This document shows positions 1 through 8,855 of a DNA stretch of 64,000 bases, one piece after another. Made by a program: the position numbers and the translations under genes. How positions within the stretch are numbered: position 1 is the first letter of the stretch; each line of letters begins with the position of its first letter. Source of the DNA: Bythopirellula goksoeyrii (GTDB lineage: Bacteria > Planctomycetota > Planctomycetia > Pirellulales > Lacipirellulaceae); assembly GCF_008065115.1 (NCBI RefSeq), contig NZ_CP042913.1, forward strand, positions 4,567,278 to 4,631,277, read 5' to 3'. The notes under the pieces were generated by a model. The model ran no database searches. It was not told the DNA's origin and was given only the letters and a program-made list of their open reading frames with translations.

Positions 1-995
1 GGATCATTCGCATCCCATTTACGCATCTCGCTGCGAACCTTGGTATCGTCGTCCAAGGTCTTCTTAATTTCGCGCTCATGCGCGAGTCGTCTAGTGAAAC
101 GCTCCGCGGCCGCGGGGACAACAAAACTGGAGAAAAAGTTCACCATCACCACACCGCCGTTCTTGGTGACCAGCTTTAACACATCGTCAGGTACATTGCG
201 AGGGCAATCGGCCACTGCACGGGCCGACGAGTGGGAAAAAATGACAGGGGCTTTCGTAATCCGCAAGGCATCCTTCATCGTATCGGGGGATACATGAGAT
301 AGGTCGACCAACATTCCTAGCCGATTCATCTCTGCAATGACTTCTTCGCCAAAAGGTGTCAGCCCTCCATGGCGCGCTTCATCGGTTGCCGAATCTGCCC
401 AGTCGAGCGTATCCGAGTGCGTCAGAGTCATGTAGCGGGCGCCGAGCCGATACAATTGTCGCAGTACATTGAGAGAATTCTCAATCGAATGCCCCCCTTC
501 GACACCGATCAGCGACGCAATTTTTCCCTCCGCACAAATACGGCGAATGTCCGCCACATCGAGCGCTTGCTCAAAAGTCTCCGGATAGCGATCGACCATC
601 GCATGGACCATCTCGATCTGCTCGAGCGTCGCCGTCAGAGCTGTTCCATCATAAGCGGTACTGGCAGGTACATAGACCGACCAGAATTGCACATCAAGCC
701 CTCCCTCGCGTAGCCGAGGAATATCCGTCTGCAAAGTTTTCTGATGTTTAGAAATATCCAACCGTGTAAACGAGAGCGAACCTTGCGCCCGCAATTCCCA
801 AGGGAGATCGTTGTGACCATCCACAACAATTGCCTGAGAATTGAGCTTGCGCGCACGTTCTGTGAGTACCACTGGAGACCGATCTTGTTTCATATCAACC
901 TCCTCAGCACGACTAGCATTGGAGTCGAATGCAATTAGATGCGAAACAATCACGACCAATAATAAGATTAGCCTGGAAATTGGAGCTAAGTTCAT
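1..995 (-). CDS. Membrane dipeptidase, peptidase family M19 (3' end outside window)
   Basis: The gene runs off the left edge; 331 codons from the N-terminus are visible. M19 enzymes are two-zinc amidohydrolases that cleave dipeptides and often accept a D-residue at the C-terminal position. The zinc-site signatures are readable: DGHNDLP (residues 59-65), the bridging-Glu segment EGGH (166-169), DLSHVS (231-236) and SHSSARA (254-260). A hydrophobic stretch at residues 8-24 is a signal peptide or anchor, so the enzyme should act outside the cytoplasm. The ATG at 995 is in frame with no better alternative. The NhaC-type antiporter gene ends 21 bases upstream on the same strand, so the two are probably cotranscribed. 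Confidence 0.9.
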   Translation of the reverse strand, partial: MNLAPISRLILLLVVIVSHLIAFDSNASRAEEVDMKQDRSPVVLTERARKLNSQAIVVDGHNDLPWELRAQGSLSFTRLDISKHQKTLQTDIPRLREGGLDVQFWSVYVPASTAYDGTALTATLEQIEMVHAMVDRYPETFEQALDVADIRRICAEGKIASLIGVEGGHSIENSLNVLRQLYRLGARYMTLTHSDTLDWADSATDEARHGGLTPFGEEVIAEMNRLGMLVDLSHVSPDTMKDALRITKAPVIFSHSSARAVADCPRNVPDDVLKLVTKNGGVVMVNFFSSFVVPAAAERFTRRLAHEREIKKTLDDDTKVRSEMRKWDAND

Positions 996-1016
996 AGGTC
1001 TTTCCGCGGGATAATG

Positions 1017-2705
1017 CTAGGAAGTTTCGGAATCTCGCCCAAAAAATGCCATCGCCACACAAAGGGCGACTATTTGCAAAGGCAACAGCAACCACACCGA
1101 GAACCCCCAGCCCAAAGGAAGTGTACCGAATAGGATGGTAATCGTTCCCACCAGCAACGCGTACGGGAGTTGAGTTATTACATGCGCCATATGATCACAG
1201 CCACTAGCTTGTGAAGAAAGAATCGTGGTATCCGAGATCGGCGAACAGTGATCGCCAAACACGGCACCCGCCAGCACTCCACCAACCGAGGCCAGCAAGA
1301 TCGCATTGCCCACCGGAAGCTCACCACTATCACCGCCTAAGAGCGAATGCGTGAGTGAAACGACAATCGGTAGCAAGATTCCCATCGTGCCAAAGCTGGT
1401 TCCCGTTGCGAAAGAAAGTATCGCAGCCAAGATGAAGACTGTCGTTGGCATAAGGCGGGTGAAGGTGGTCAGCTTATCACTCGAGGCGGATGGCCCCGTG
1501 TCGTCCTCTTCAGCTACCAAGAACTGAGTCAAGAATTCGCCCGTGTAGAGCCGATGACTTTTGAATTCATAGGGAGTGGTACTCATGGTCCCATCGACCG
1601 CGCGGCTCCCCGTCATACGCGACAGGGACGATGCACACCACAGTATAGCGATGGCCGGCAAGACGACTTTGGCCCCCTGCCCCATCGCACGCATGATTTC
1701 TTTCTCAGTGGCCAGCCGCTGTACCAGAGCCAGCACGACCGCCAGCACCAGCCCCACCAAAGCACCATATTGCAAAGCCAAACTGGAATCCGCCGCTCCA
1801 AGGATATCTCGCAACTTCGGAGTCGGATCACCGGGCGCAAGGTCGAGCGATTGCAAGCCGGTGCTATAGAGCAAGCCCATTACAACCAGCAAGGTGGAAA
1901 CGATAGGGAGTACTGCGTTGTACCACCGGGCAGAGATACCCTCGCGGTCGTGTTCGTTGAGTTCATCAAAGGGATGAAGCTTTGCTTCCTCATCGAGCGT
2001 GCTGCGCAAACGGCGTCGCTCGGCCTTAAGCATCGGACCAAAGTCGCGACCAGTCAATGCAACCAACGGAACTAATACCAATGAGATTAGCACGTAGAAT
2101 CGATAGGGAATGCTTCCCAAAAACAAGTCGATGGCAGTCAATTCTGTGGAGGTGCCGAGCGCCTCGATTCCCTCGCGAACATAATCGATTTCAACAGCGA
2201 CCCAAGTCGACAAGAGAGAAATACCTGCCACTGGTGCAGCGGTTGAATCGACCAGGTACGCCAGCTTCTCGCGAGAAATCTTCAACCGATCGCAGAGTGG
2301 TCTTAGCGTATTGCCCAGCAGAATGGAGTTGGCATAGTCATCGAAGAAGATCAAAAGTCCCAACAGCCACGTAACCAACTGCCCCCCACGTCGGGTCTTG
2401 GCGAATGGCGAAATGAGCCCGATCAGTCCCTTCATCCCGCCGCAGTAACAGATCACGCCAATCATGGCCCCCATCATGAGGGTGAATGAAAACACGCGGA
2501 GCTTGCCCGGGTCGATGAACGTGGGCCAGAGATGCACTTCAAATAAGTCATGCACAGCCAACCCAAGATGCCCTCCTTTTGTGACCAACACACCGCAGAA
2601 CAACCCCACGACGAGCGACAAGGTCGCACGCCGCGTAGTAATAGCGAGCACAATTGCCACCAACGGAGGCAAGATGCTCAACCAGCCATAGGGATGCGTT
2701 GTCAT
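1017..2705 (-). CDS. NhaC-type Na+/H+ antiporter family protein
   Basis: A 562-residue polytopic inner-membrane protein with about 11-12 hydrophobic segments. The family (COG1757) exchanges Na+ for H+, although some members exchange amino or organic acids. Family signatures are the FFDDYANSILLGNTLRP block (residues 120-136) and a GDHCSPISDTTILSS block near residue 480. A hydrophilic loop of about 50 residues in the C-terminal half, after SSLSRMTGSRA, is longer than in short family members. The ATG at 2705 opens directly onto a hydrophobic segment. It sits 21 bases ahead of the dipeptidase gene, which makes a role in taking up a substrate linked to dipeptide breakdown possible, but the substrate is not readable from sequence. 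Confidence 0.85.
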   Translation of the reverse strand: MTTHPYGWLSILPPLVAIVLAITTRRATLSLVVGLFCGVLVTKGGHLGLAVHDLFEVHLWPTFIDPGKLRVFSFTLMMGAMIGVICYCGGMKGLIGLISPFAKTRRGGQLVTWLLGLLIFFDDYANSILLGNTLRPLCDRLKISREKLAYLVDSTAAPVAGISLLSTWVAVEIDYVREGIEALGTSTELTAIDLFLGSIPYRFYVLISLVLVPLVALTGRDFGPMLKAERRRLRSTLDEEAKLHPFDELNEHDREGISARWYNAVLPIVSTLLVVMGLLYSTGLQSLDLAPGDPTPKLRDILGAADSSLALQYGALVGLVLAVVLALVQRLATEKEIMRAMGQGAKVVLPAIAILWCASSLSRMTGSRAVDGTMSTTPYEFKSHRLYTGEFLTQFLVAEEDDTGPSASSDKLTTFTRLMPTTVFILAAILSFATGTSFGTMGILLPIVVSLTHSLLGGDSGELPVGNAILLASVGGVLAGAVFGDHCSPISDTTILSSQASGCDHMAHVITQLPYALLVGTITILFGTLPLGWGFSVWLLLPLQIVALCVAMAFFGRDSETS

Positions 2706-2813
2706 GCGAATGAGAATTGGTTTTGAAAGTCATTGGCAGTTTTAGCCAATGGTAACAACCGCGGGCTTCCGCCGGCGGCTAGGAAGGAATGGTGGGTGAT
2801 CACAGTAGTAGTT

Positions 2814-4862
2814 TTAATTCCCCTCGCCTGAATCCGAGTCAAGTTGCTGCCAGGCCCAGCGATAGAGATTTCGGGCATCGACGTAGCGGCCGTCCGACGA
2901 AGTTGCGCCCAATATCACGACGATCAATGAATCACCGTCCCGAGTTCCCAGAGAAACGAGACACGCTCCCGCGGCGTTTGTCGTGCCGGTCTTTATCCCG
3001 TCGTAGCCCTCCCTCCGCAATAGTCGATTTGTGTTCTTCCAGGCCAGGTTTCTCGTGTACCCCCCTGGGCCCGTGACCGTGCAACCATGTTGAGCCGTTG
3101 CGACATAGTCGCGGAAAGTAGGTATTTGCATTGCTTGGTAGGCCAACTTCAAGAGATCGCTGGCAGTGGATTGATGGCCATCTTCGGGTAACCCATTCGG
3201 ATTCTTAAAGCTGGAGTTAGTCATATTCAACTTCTTGGCCATCTTGTTCATCGCATCGATAAAATTGTCGTAGGCATCCTGATTGTCTTGCTGGTCCAGT
3301 TCTACCAGGCGAGTCCCAAAGTGTTCAGCCAGCGCGACCGAGGCGTCATTGCCCGAGGGCAACATCAACCCATAGAGCAATTCACGAACGGCGATCTTCT
3401 CTCCCACACGAACTCCTGCAGTGGACCCTCCGGTATTGTCAGCTCGCTCAGAGAATTCGACGATTTCATCCATCACCTCAGGATGTTCTTCGGCATAATT
3501 CAGCACCAGATAAGCAGTCATCATCTTCGTGGTACTGGCAATGTCACGTATATCGTCCTCGTGAAATCCCCACAAGGTGTTGCCCGATTTGCTATCCCCA
3601 ATCACCCACGCTTTGCAAGTTGTCACAGGAGGTTCAGATAAATCTTCAACAGGCTCTTTTTCAATCACAACCGAGTTAAATTCAGCCGGATCCGGAGCAG
3701 GCTTATCTTCGACCAACGGCCCCAAGGAAGCCCATGTCTCTGATCCAACTTTGCCAGTCTCTTCCAACTTTTCCTGACGCTGAAATTCCTTAACCGCACT
3801 TTCAGTTTCGGAACCAAAGTCCCCATCAACCCCGATCTCGCGCTTGGATTTCAGTCGGGCGTTCAGGGTGCGTTGCAGAGCTTCCACCAACAGGCCAGAG
3901 TCGCCAGATTTAAGCGACTTAGGGCCCTTTGGTTCTCCTGTGCTGTCCGAATTGAAATAGTCATACGCTGCCTTTGCTATATTCGAGCAAAGCAGTTCGG
4001 CGGCATTGTCGTCGTTCCAACTGCGGTCGGCGATGTTGGTAGTAAGTACGCAAAGAGCGATCGGCCCGCCAGGACTTTCGATAATTCCGGCATCCGTTCG
4101 GGAGTCAGAAACTGATCCCGTCTTGTGTGCCACAACTATTTCAGGAGGAAGCAAACGAGAGAACTTCGTCTTGTCGTTACAGGCACGCAGATGGGCAAGC
4201 ATTTGCTTGCTGGCTTGTTTGCTCAATAGTTGCCCTGCTTGCAGCTTTTCGAGTAGAGAAACCATCTCCTTGGCAGTTGTGCTCCCTAAGCCATATTTCT
4301 TGCTTCGTTCAGGTAAAATCGACGTATCGCGTCGGAAAACCTTCGAGTTTAGAACGGTTTCATCGCAACCGAGTTCTTTCATCACTTCGGTCGTCCTTGG
4401 CAGCCCTACCTGATCGATTACCAAGTTGGTGGCCGTGTTGTCCGAATAAACGATCATTAGATGGATCGCATCCTTGAGCGGAAGCGAAGTACCGTCAGAA
4501 AAATGCTCCGCTAAGATTCCCGAGCCGGGCACCTTGTCCTCAGCTTTGAGAGTAATCTTCTGGGCCAAATCCAATTTGCCGCTGTCGATTGCCTTGTAAG
4601 TAGCAATCATTATCGGCAGCTTGATCAAACTGGCCGTCGGCATCGGCACAGTGGAACTGTATTCAAAGGTCTCACCCGTCTCAAGCTGCTTGACCATTAC
4701 GCCGACTTCTCCGTCGAAAGCATCGATCAACGGCTGAATTCGACTCGACAGATCCTCGGCGACCGTATGAGTCGTCCCTGAGAAAATCAATCCGACCAGT
4801 AATAGATGAATGCACGCTGCGCACGAGAACCTATATCTATGAATTGAATCGGCAGAACACAT
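2814..4862 (-). CDS. Fusion: class A beta-lactamase-like + peptidoglycan-binding + D,D-carboxypeptidase (S11)
   Basis: I place the start at the ATG at 4862 (682 residues), with GGAG eight bases upstream and just past the epimerase gene; a longer frame to 4946 would overlap that gene. After a signal peptide (about 15-36) come three modules. Residues 38-300 are class A beta-lactamase-like with the full catalytic set: SLIK (78-81), SDN (140-142), ExxLN (168-172), KTG (247-249). Residues 318-385 match a peptidoglycan-binding repeat. Residues 410-675 are a peptidase S11 D,D-carboxypeptidase with STTK (443-446), SGN (503-505), KTG (624-626). Each family is well known, but two serine penicilloyl-type sites on one chain are unusual. 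It should act on wall peptides or beta-lactams outside the cytoplasmic membrane. Confidence 0.88.
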   Translation of the reverse strand: MCSADSIHRYRFSCAACIHLLLVGLIFSGTTHTVAEDLSSRIQPLIDAFDGEVGVMVKQLETGETFEYSSTVPMPTASLIKLPIMIATYKAIDSGKLDLAQKITLKAEDKVPGSGILAEHFSDGTSLPLKDAIHLMIVYSDNTATNLVIDQVGLPRTTEVMKELGCDETVLNSKVFRRDTSILPERSKKYGLGSTTAKEMVSLLEKLQAGQLLSKQASKQMLAHLRACNDKTKFSRLLPPEIVVAHKTGSVSDSRTDAGIIESPGGPIALCVLTTNIADRSWNDDNAAELLCSNIAKAAYDYFNSDSTGEPKGPKSLKSGDSGLLVEALQRTLNARLKSKREIGVDGDFGSETESAVKEFQRQEKLEETGKVGSETWASLGPLVEDKPAPDPAEFNSVVIEKEPVEDLSEPPVTTCKAWVIGDSKSGNTLWGFHEDDIRDIASTTKMMTAYLVLNYAEEHPEVMDEIVEFSERADNTGGSTAGVRVGEKIAVRELLYGLMLPSGNDASVALAEHFGTRLVELDQQDNQDAYDNFIDAMNKMAKKLNMTNSSFKNPNGLPEDGHQSTASDLLKLAYQAMQIPTFRDYVATAQHGCTVTGPGGYTRNLAWKNTNRLLRREGYDGIKTGTTNAAGACLVSLGTRDGDSLIVVILGATSSDGRYVDARNLYRWAWQQLDSDSGEGN

Positions 4863-4891
4863 TGAAACGACTCCAAATAGCTTCTTGAGTA

Positions 4892-5914
4892 TCAAGTGAC
4901 TGACAATAGCCGCACGCCATTTCCGGGAACGTCGGGAAACGTACACTTGCCCTTGTCCACAACGACCCCGGTGGCAATGTCTTGAGCCAACAACGCAGCT
5001 CCATCCATATCAACATAATCCAGCAGTGGCAACAATTGCGCGATTGCGGATATCCCTACACTCGATTCCGTCATACAGCCAACCATCGCCTTCAATCCCA
5101 ACTTACGGGCCTCAGCAATCATACGCCGTGCAGGAGTCAGTCCGCCACACTTCACTAGCTTGATGTTGACCCCATGAAAATGTCCATGGCAGCGGGCAAC
5201 ATCCGCTTCGGTGATACAACTTTCATCGGCAATGATCGGAAGTGCCGATTCTTGGAACACCATTTGGTAACCTTCCCAATCGTTAGCAGGAAGCGGCTGC
5301 TCGATGAATTCTACATTGAGCTCACGCAATTCGTGCGAATTGCGAATCGTCTCATCGGCAGTCCAGCCACAATTTGCATCAACGCGAAACACCGCGTCAG
5401 TTGACTGCCGCAGTTCGCGGACGATCTCCAGATCGTGCGAGGTCCCAAGTTTGATCTTGTAAATTGGCCAACCCGGCATCTCGTTCAGCTTGGCAAGCAT
5501 CACGTCGATCTCGTCGATACCGATCGTGAAGTTCGAGTAGGGCATGATGGAAGCGTCGAGTCCCCATAATTCATACACGGGCTTGCCCTGTTGTTTGCCC
5601 CAGAGATCGTAGGCCGCTTGATCCAGAGCACAAAGTGCAAAGGGACAATCTTGTAATTGAGGGGCAACAGTCTGCCATAGCGAGGCCGGATCGAGCGGTG
5701 AAAACTCTTCCACCGAAGATCTTACTTGCTCGAGCGCATCCTTCATCGCCTCAAGCGTCATCCCGTAGTAGCTATTGGTTGTCGCTTCACCGAAGCCACG
5801 ATGTTTCCCATCAGTGAGTTCTACTATGAGAGTAGGCTGCACGCTGGTCGATTCACGTGAAATCGTAAACGTGTGCCGCAGCGGTAATTCGAACTCATGC
5901 GTTAGCAATATCAC
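4892..5914 (-). CDS. dgcA: Enolase-superfamily dipeptide epimerase / N-acetyl-D-glutamate racemase-like
   Basis: 340 residues, the usual length for the muconate-lactonizing/Ala-Glu epimerase subgroup. The two-base machinery is present: KIK (residues 153-155) and K252-x-x-K255, with metal ligands D179, E205 and D230. The start is a GTG at 5914 with a weak GGAA upstream. Family members epimerise L-Ala-D/L-Glu during murein peptide recycling. When paired with a DUF1611 protein, as here (42 bases downstream of it), the enzyme can instead be DgcA, which racemises N-acetyl-D-glutamate. Both readings deal with wall-derived D-Glu. The beta-lactamase/carboxypeptidase fusion follows 29 bases later. The general fold call is secure; the exact substrate is inferred from context. 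Confidence 0.82.
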   Translation of the reverse strand: MILLTHEFELPLRHTFTISRESTSVQPTLIVELTDGKHRGFGEATTNSYYGMTLEAMKDALEQVRSSVEEFSPLDPASLWQTVAPQLQDCPFALCALDQAAYDLWGKQQGKPVYELWGLDASIMPYSNFTIGIDEIDVMLAKLNEMPGWPIYKIKLGTSHDLEIVRELRQSTDAVFRVDANCGWTADETIRNSHELRELNVEFIEQPLPANDWEGYQMVFQESALPIIADESCITEADVARCHGHFHGVNIKLVKCGGLTPARRMIAEARKLGLKAMVGCMTESSVGISAIAQLLPLLDYVDMDGAALLAQDIATGVVVDKGKCTFPDVPGNGVRLLSVT

Positions 5915-5956
5915 GATTCTATTCCGGTATTAAGGTTGGCAATAACTCGCAAGTCT

Positions 5957-7000
5957 CTACTTCTCTCCCAGCATCGCTTGAATCGGCTCGAGCAACTCAT
6001 CGGGGCCATGACGAATGACATCGCATACTGGCAGACCCAATTCCTGGCGGACGCGTTCCCTCTCCTTTTCAGTTTCCTCAGCTGACACTTTACGAGAGTT
6101 CATAGCCACTCCAATCACACGGGATGGCACTGCGAGATTCGCCATGGTTTCATATACTCTAAGCAGCTGATCAAGAGGCTTGAGCGGAAAACCCTCCATA
6201 CCATAGACATGCTTGCGACCTACCTCATAGCAAAGGATCATTGCCTGTGGCAAGCAGCCATGCAATAAGCCCAACGTAACAGCAGAGTACCTTGGATGAG
6301 AGATACTTCCCTGTCCTTCGATAAATAGCACATCGTTGTGCTGATGGGCAAGAATCATTTTTTCAACCGCCCCGCTGAGAAAATCAGCAACAACACAATC
6401 AATCGGACAGCCGTCTCCTTCGACTAGGATACCTGTCTGACCCGTGGCAATAAACTTAGACTGAATTCCACGGGCCTTCATGGCATTGGAAAGTTCCAGT
6501 GACACGAGCATCTTGCCAACACTGCAATCCTGTCCCACCGTATGAACTCGCAAGCAATCCTCGCGAATGTCTATTCGATTTGCCACGTCGCGCTCGTTGT
6601 TCTTGCGAACATCGATGAGCTGTACTCCCTTCTCTGCCGCGGCACTAACAAACTCAGCATCGCTGCAAAGAAACTCATGCAGCCCCGAGATCACATCCAT
6701 CCCACGTCGAATCGCAGCCAAAATAATGGAGCGCCACGGTGCAGGGATTTTCCCGCCGGAAGGAGCAATCCCCAACATCAACACATTCGCCTGCGGAGCA
6801 TCTTCCAAGCTCCCCACAATCGGGATGTCTCCTCCGACGTTCAACAACTCTTGTGCCGTTTTGCCTGCTTGCGTTGAATCCAAAAGAGCCACCACCTGCT
6901 CCGGTCGATAGCGGACCACGCAGGTAGCTGTTTTTCCCGTGACGGGTTCAGTATGTCCTTCAGTTAATATAATCAAGCGGCGTTGCGAGTCAGACACCAT
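5957..7000 (-). CDS. dgcN: DUF1611 family protein, D-glutamate N-acetyltransferase (DgcN)-like
   Basis: 347 residues with an N-terminal Rossmann-like half and a C-terminal P-loop-like half marked by GQDCSVGK (near residue 155). This two-domain arrangement is DUF1611. A member called DgcN has been reported to N-acetylate D-glutamate, after which DgcA racemises the product towards L-glutamate. The next gene downstream is exactly such an epimerase, so the pair fits. The ATG at 7000 follows a region with no gene, so this is probably the first gene of a dgcN-dgcA-fusion operon. The enzyme has no signal peptide and should be cytoplasmic. Family membership is clear; the acetyltransferase reaction is transferred from the named homologue. 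Confidence 0.8.
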   Translation of the reverse strand: MVSDSQRRLIILTEGHTEPVTGKTATCVVRYRPEQVVALLDSTQAGKTAQELLNVGGDIPIVGSLEDAPQANVLMLGIAPSGGKIPAPWRSIILAAIRRGMDVISGLHEFLCSDAEFVSAAAEKGVQLIDVRKNNERDVANRIDIREDCLRVHTVGQDCSVGKMLVSLELSNAMKARGIQSKFIATGQTGILVEGDGCPIDCVVADFLSGAVEKMILAHQHNDVLFIEGQGSISHPRYSAVTLGLLHGCLPQAMILCYEVGRKHVYGMEGFPLKPLDQLLRVYETMANLAVPSRVIGVAMNSRKVSAEETEKERERVRQELGLPVCDVIRHGPDELLEPIQAMLGEK

Positions 7001-7297
7001 AGTTAACCTATTTGCTGCGTCAAAAGCTCAAGTGAAATCTAAAAGGATACAAAACAGCCATCTGCCCCTTTGCGAGAAGCTGCCTCAAATCCTGTGACAT
7101 GAGTGTAATGCTTGCGTAGATAGACGAGAAGTCTATTGGACAAATTAGATTAAAGAGTTTGCAGATTAATTCCCTGCTCAGTATCTGAGGGGAGCATGGG
7201 AAATACGAATCACACTCTGATGTCTCGCTCATCAAATCGCGCACGATTCTCTTGCGAAAGCGCACAACACGAACCGCTTGGAATACTATAGTCAGAG
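7001..7297. other. Gene-free stretch between dgcN and birA
   Basis: About 300 bases with no convincing gene. A 104-codon minus-strand frame (7020-7334) crosses the birA stop, has no recognisable similarity and looks accidental. The stretch must hold the promoter of the dgcN operon and the end of the birA transcript, but I see no clear terminator hairpin. Confidence 0.5.
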
Positions 7298-8098
7298 TCA
7301 GGACGTAAAATCCGAAACCGTTCCCGATAGGCAACGTTCAATCCCGAACTCCGTCTCCAGAACCAATGCACCGTTATCATCGATACCATGGCAAACTCCG
7401 ATTAGATGTCGAGTATCCAAATCGATCTCGACTAATTGCCCAGTGAGCAGACACCTCGTGTGCCAATCTCGCCGCAAATCCTGAGTACCCCTGGCAAGAC
7501 TAGTCAGTCGCTCTGCAAGTTGCTGCAAAACTTGAATAAGCACCTCTGTCGGTTCAATTTTTTGCTGGGCAATATCGCTAAGCGATATCGCGTGTCCTCG
7601 CAATTCCAATGGAGCAAGTGCCGTAGTATTGTTCACGTTAATACCAATTCCAATGACAACTCGTGCGCGACGACTATCGGGCGCTTCGACTAAGATACCA
7701 CAAGCTTTGCACCCGCTAAGATAGACGTCGTTTGGCCATTTCAACTTCGCGTCGCCGACTTCGATCGTCTTCTCTATGGCATCGCAAACCGCCAGCCCTG
7801 TCGTCAAAGAGATCTTGGGCCAACAACTGGTAGGCAGTTTCAACGCCCCGCAATTAACCAGGACCGAGAATGCCAGCCCCCCTTCCCCCGACCACCAACG
7901 ATTCTTTCCGCGACCTCGTCCCGCCGTCTGTCTCTCGGTAAGTACTAGCGTGGCAATGGGAATCTCGCTTTGTTCTCGGGCTAACTCGAGTCCACGATTA
8001 TTGGTCGAGGAAAGTTCTTGGTTGTAGTCAATCTGACCAATGAACGTCTCAGCAACGATGCGATCCAATGTATCCAGCGAGAAAGAATTGTCATTCAT
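7298..8098 (-). CDS. birA: Biotin--[acetyl-CoA-carboxylase] ligase
   Basis: Attaches biotin to the carboxyl-carrier subunit of biotin-dependent carboxylases via biotinyl-AMP. The QTAGRGRGKNRW motif (residues 57-68 from the chosen start) binds biotin and ATP, KWPND follows near residue 119, and a short SH3-like C-terminal domain is present. I use the ATG at 8098 (266 residues); a longer frame to 8170 would add 24 residues that overlap the nnrE 3' end and resemble nothing. There is no N-terminal winged helix, so this is the non-repressor (group I) form. It follows nnrE on the same strand, probably in one transcript. Confidence 0.92.
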   Translation of the reverse strand: MNDNSFSLDTLDRIVAETFIGQIDYNQELSSTNNRGLELAREQSEIPIATLVLTERQTAGRGRGKNRWWSGEGGLAFSVLVNCGALKLPTSCWPKISLTTGLAVCDAIEKTIEVGDAKLKWPNDVYLSGCKACGILVEAPDSRRARVVIGIGINVNNTTALAPLELRGHAISLSDIAQQKIEPTEVLIQVLQQLAERLTSLARGTQDLRRDWHTRCLLTGQLVEIDLDTRHLIGVCHGIDDNGALVLETEFGIERCLSGTVSDFTS

Positions 8099-8138
8099 AG
8101 AATCTACAAAATTCCGATTAAGCCACGTTCGTCCGCGC

Positions 8139-8804
8139 CTAACTTCCTTCTGACTTTGGAGAAACTCCAATACTCACGACATGCACCTCGCCTAGAAATT
8201 TCCGCGCCGTAGGGTTGGCAAACCCAACTTTCGGAGCGACAAACGTGCAAGTCACTTCAGCTCGCACCGTAACAGCCGCTACCTCCCCCGAATCGCAGTC
8301 AAGCCCACTGGGGACATCCACCGCCAGTCGCTGAGCCTGTTGCCGATTCATCCACTTGATGGCCGTGCGGTAGGGTTCGCGTGGTTCGCCATGGGCGCCA
8401 GTTCCTAACATCGCATCAATAAGCCAATCTGTCCCCATTGCTTCCCTGTTCAGGGCTTCATCGAGAGAGTCAACCTGCGATAAATCAACCAGCGGCAGAT
8501 GAGATTGAACGAGGATTCGGTAGTTAGTCTGTGCATCGCCTTGGAGTTCGCTAGGAGGAGTGAGTAACGCCACTTTCGCATTCACACCACGAATCGCCAA
8601 GTGCCGAGCGATGACAAAACCGTCGCCGCCATTGTTGCCTTTGCCGCAAAGTATGAAGACCGTGTGGGGCGTTGCCTCGCGGCTCCGAAGCACATCGACC
8701 ACACCGCGGCCGGCATTTTCCATCAGCACAATACTGGGGATACCGAGTTCTTCGGTTGCTCGAATGTCGAAGTCACGAGCTTGCTGTCGGGTAAGGGACT
8801 CCAT
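8139..8804 (-). CDS. nnrE: NAD(P)H-hydrate epimerase
   Basis: Repairs the R-epimer of hydrated NAD(P)H so that the dehydratase can restore it. At 221 residues it is the stand-alone YjeF N-terminal domain, without the fused ADP/ATP-dependent dehydratase (NnrD) found in E. coli. Motifs: LMENAGRG (27-34), GKGNNGGDGF (54-63), AMLGTG (near 130) and VDVPSGLDCDSG (near 160). The ATG at 8804 lies 51 bases after the stop of the upstream secreted-protein gene, consistent with a guaB-to-birA operon. No dehydratase gene lies in the window. Confidence 0.92.
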   Translation of the reverse strand: MESLTRQQARDFDIRATEELGIPSIVLMENAGRGVVDVLRSREATPHTVFILCGKGNNGGDGFVIARHLAIRGVNAKVALLTPPSELQGDAQTNYRILVQSHLPLVDLSQVDSLDEALNREAMGTDWLIDAMLGTGAHGEPREPYRTAIKWMNRQQAQRLAVDVPSGLDCDSGEVAAVTVRAEVTCTFVAPKVGFANPTARKFLGEVHVVSIGVSPKSEGS

Positions 8805-8855
8805 GGGAGATAGTATATCAACAAGAGTCCAATAATGCGACTTGTCCCTATGCCT

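Noticed and set aside
7020-7334. 104-codon minus-strand frame
   Set aside because: It overlaps the end of birA, has no recognisable motif or start signal, and its composition looks random.
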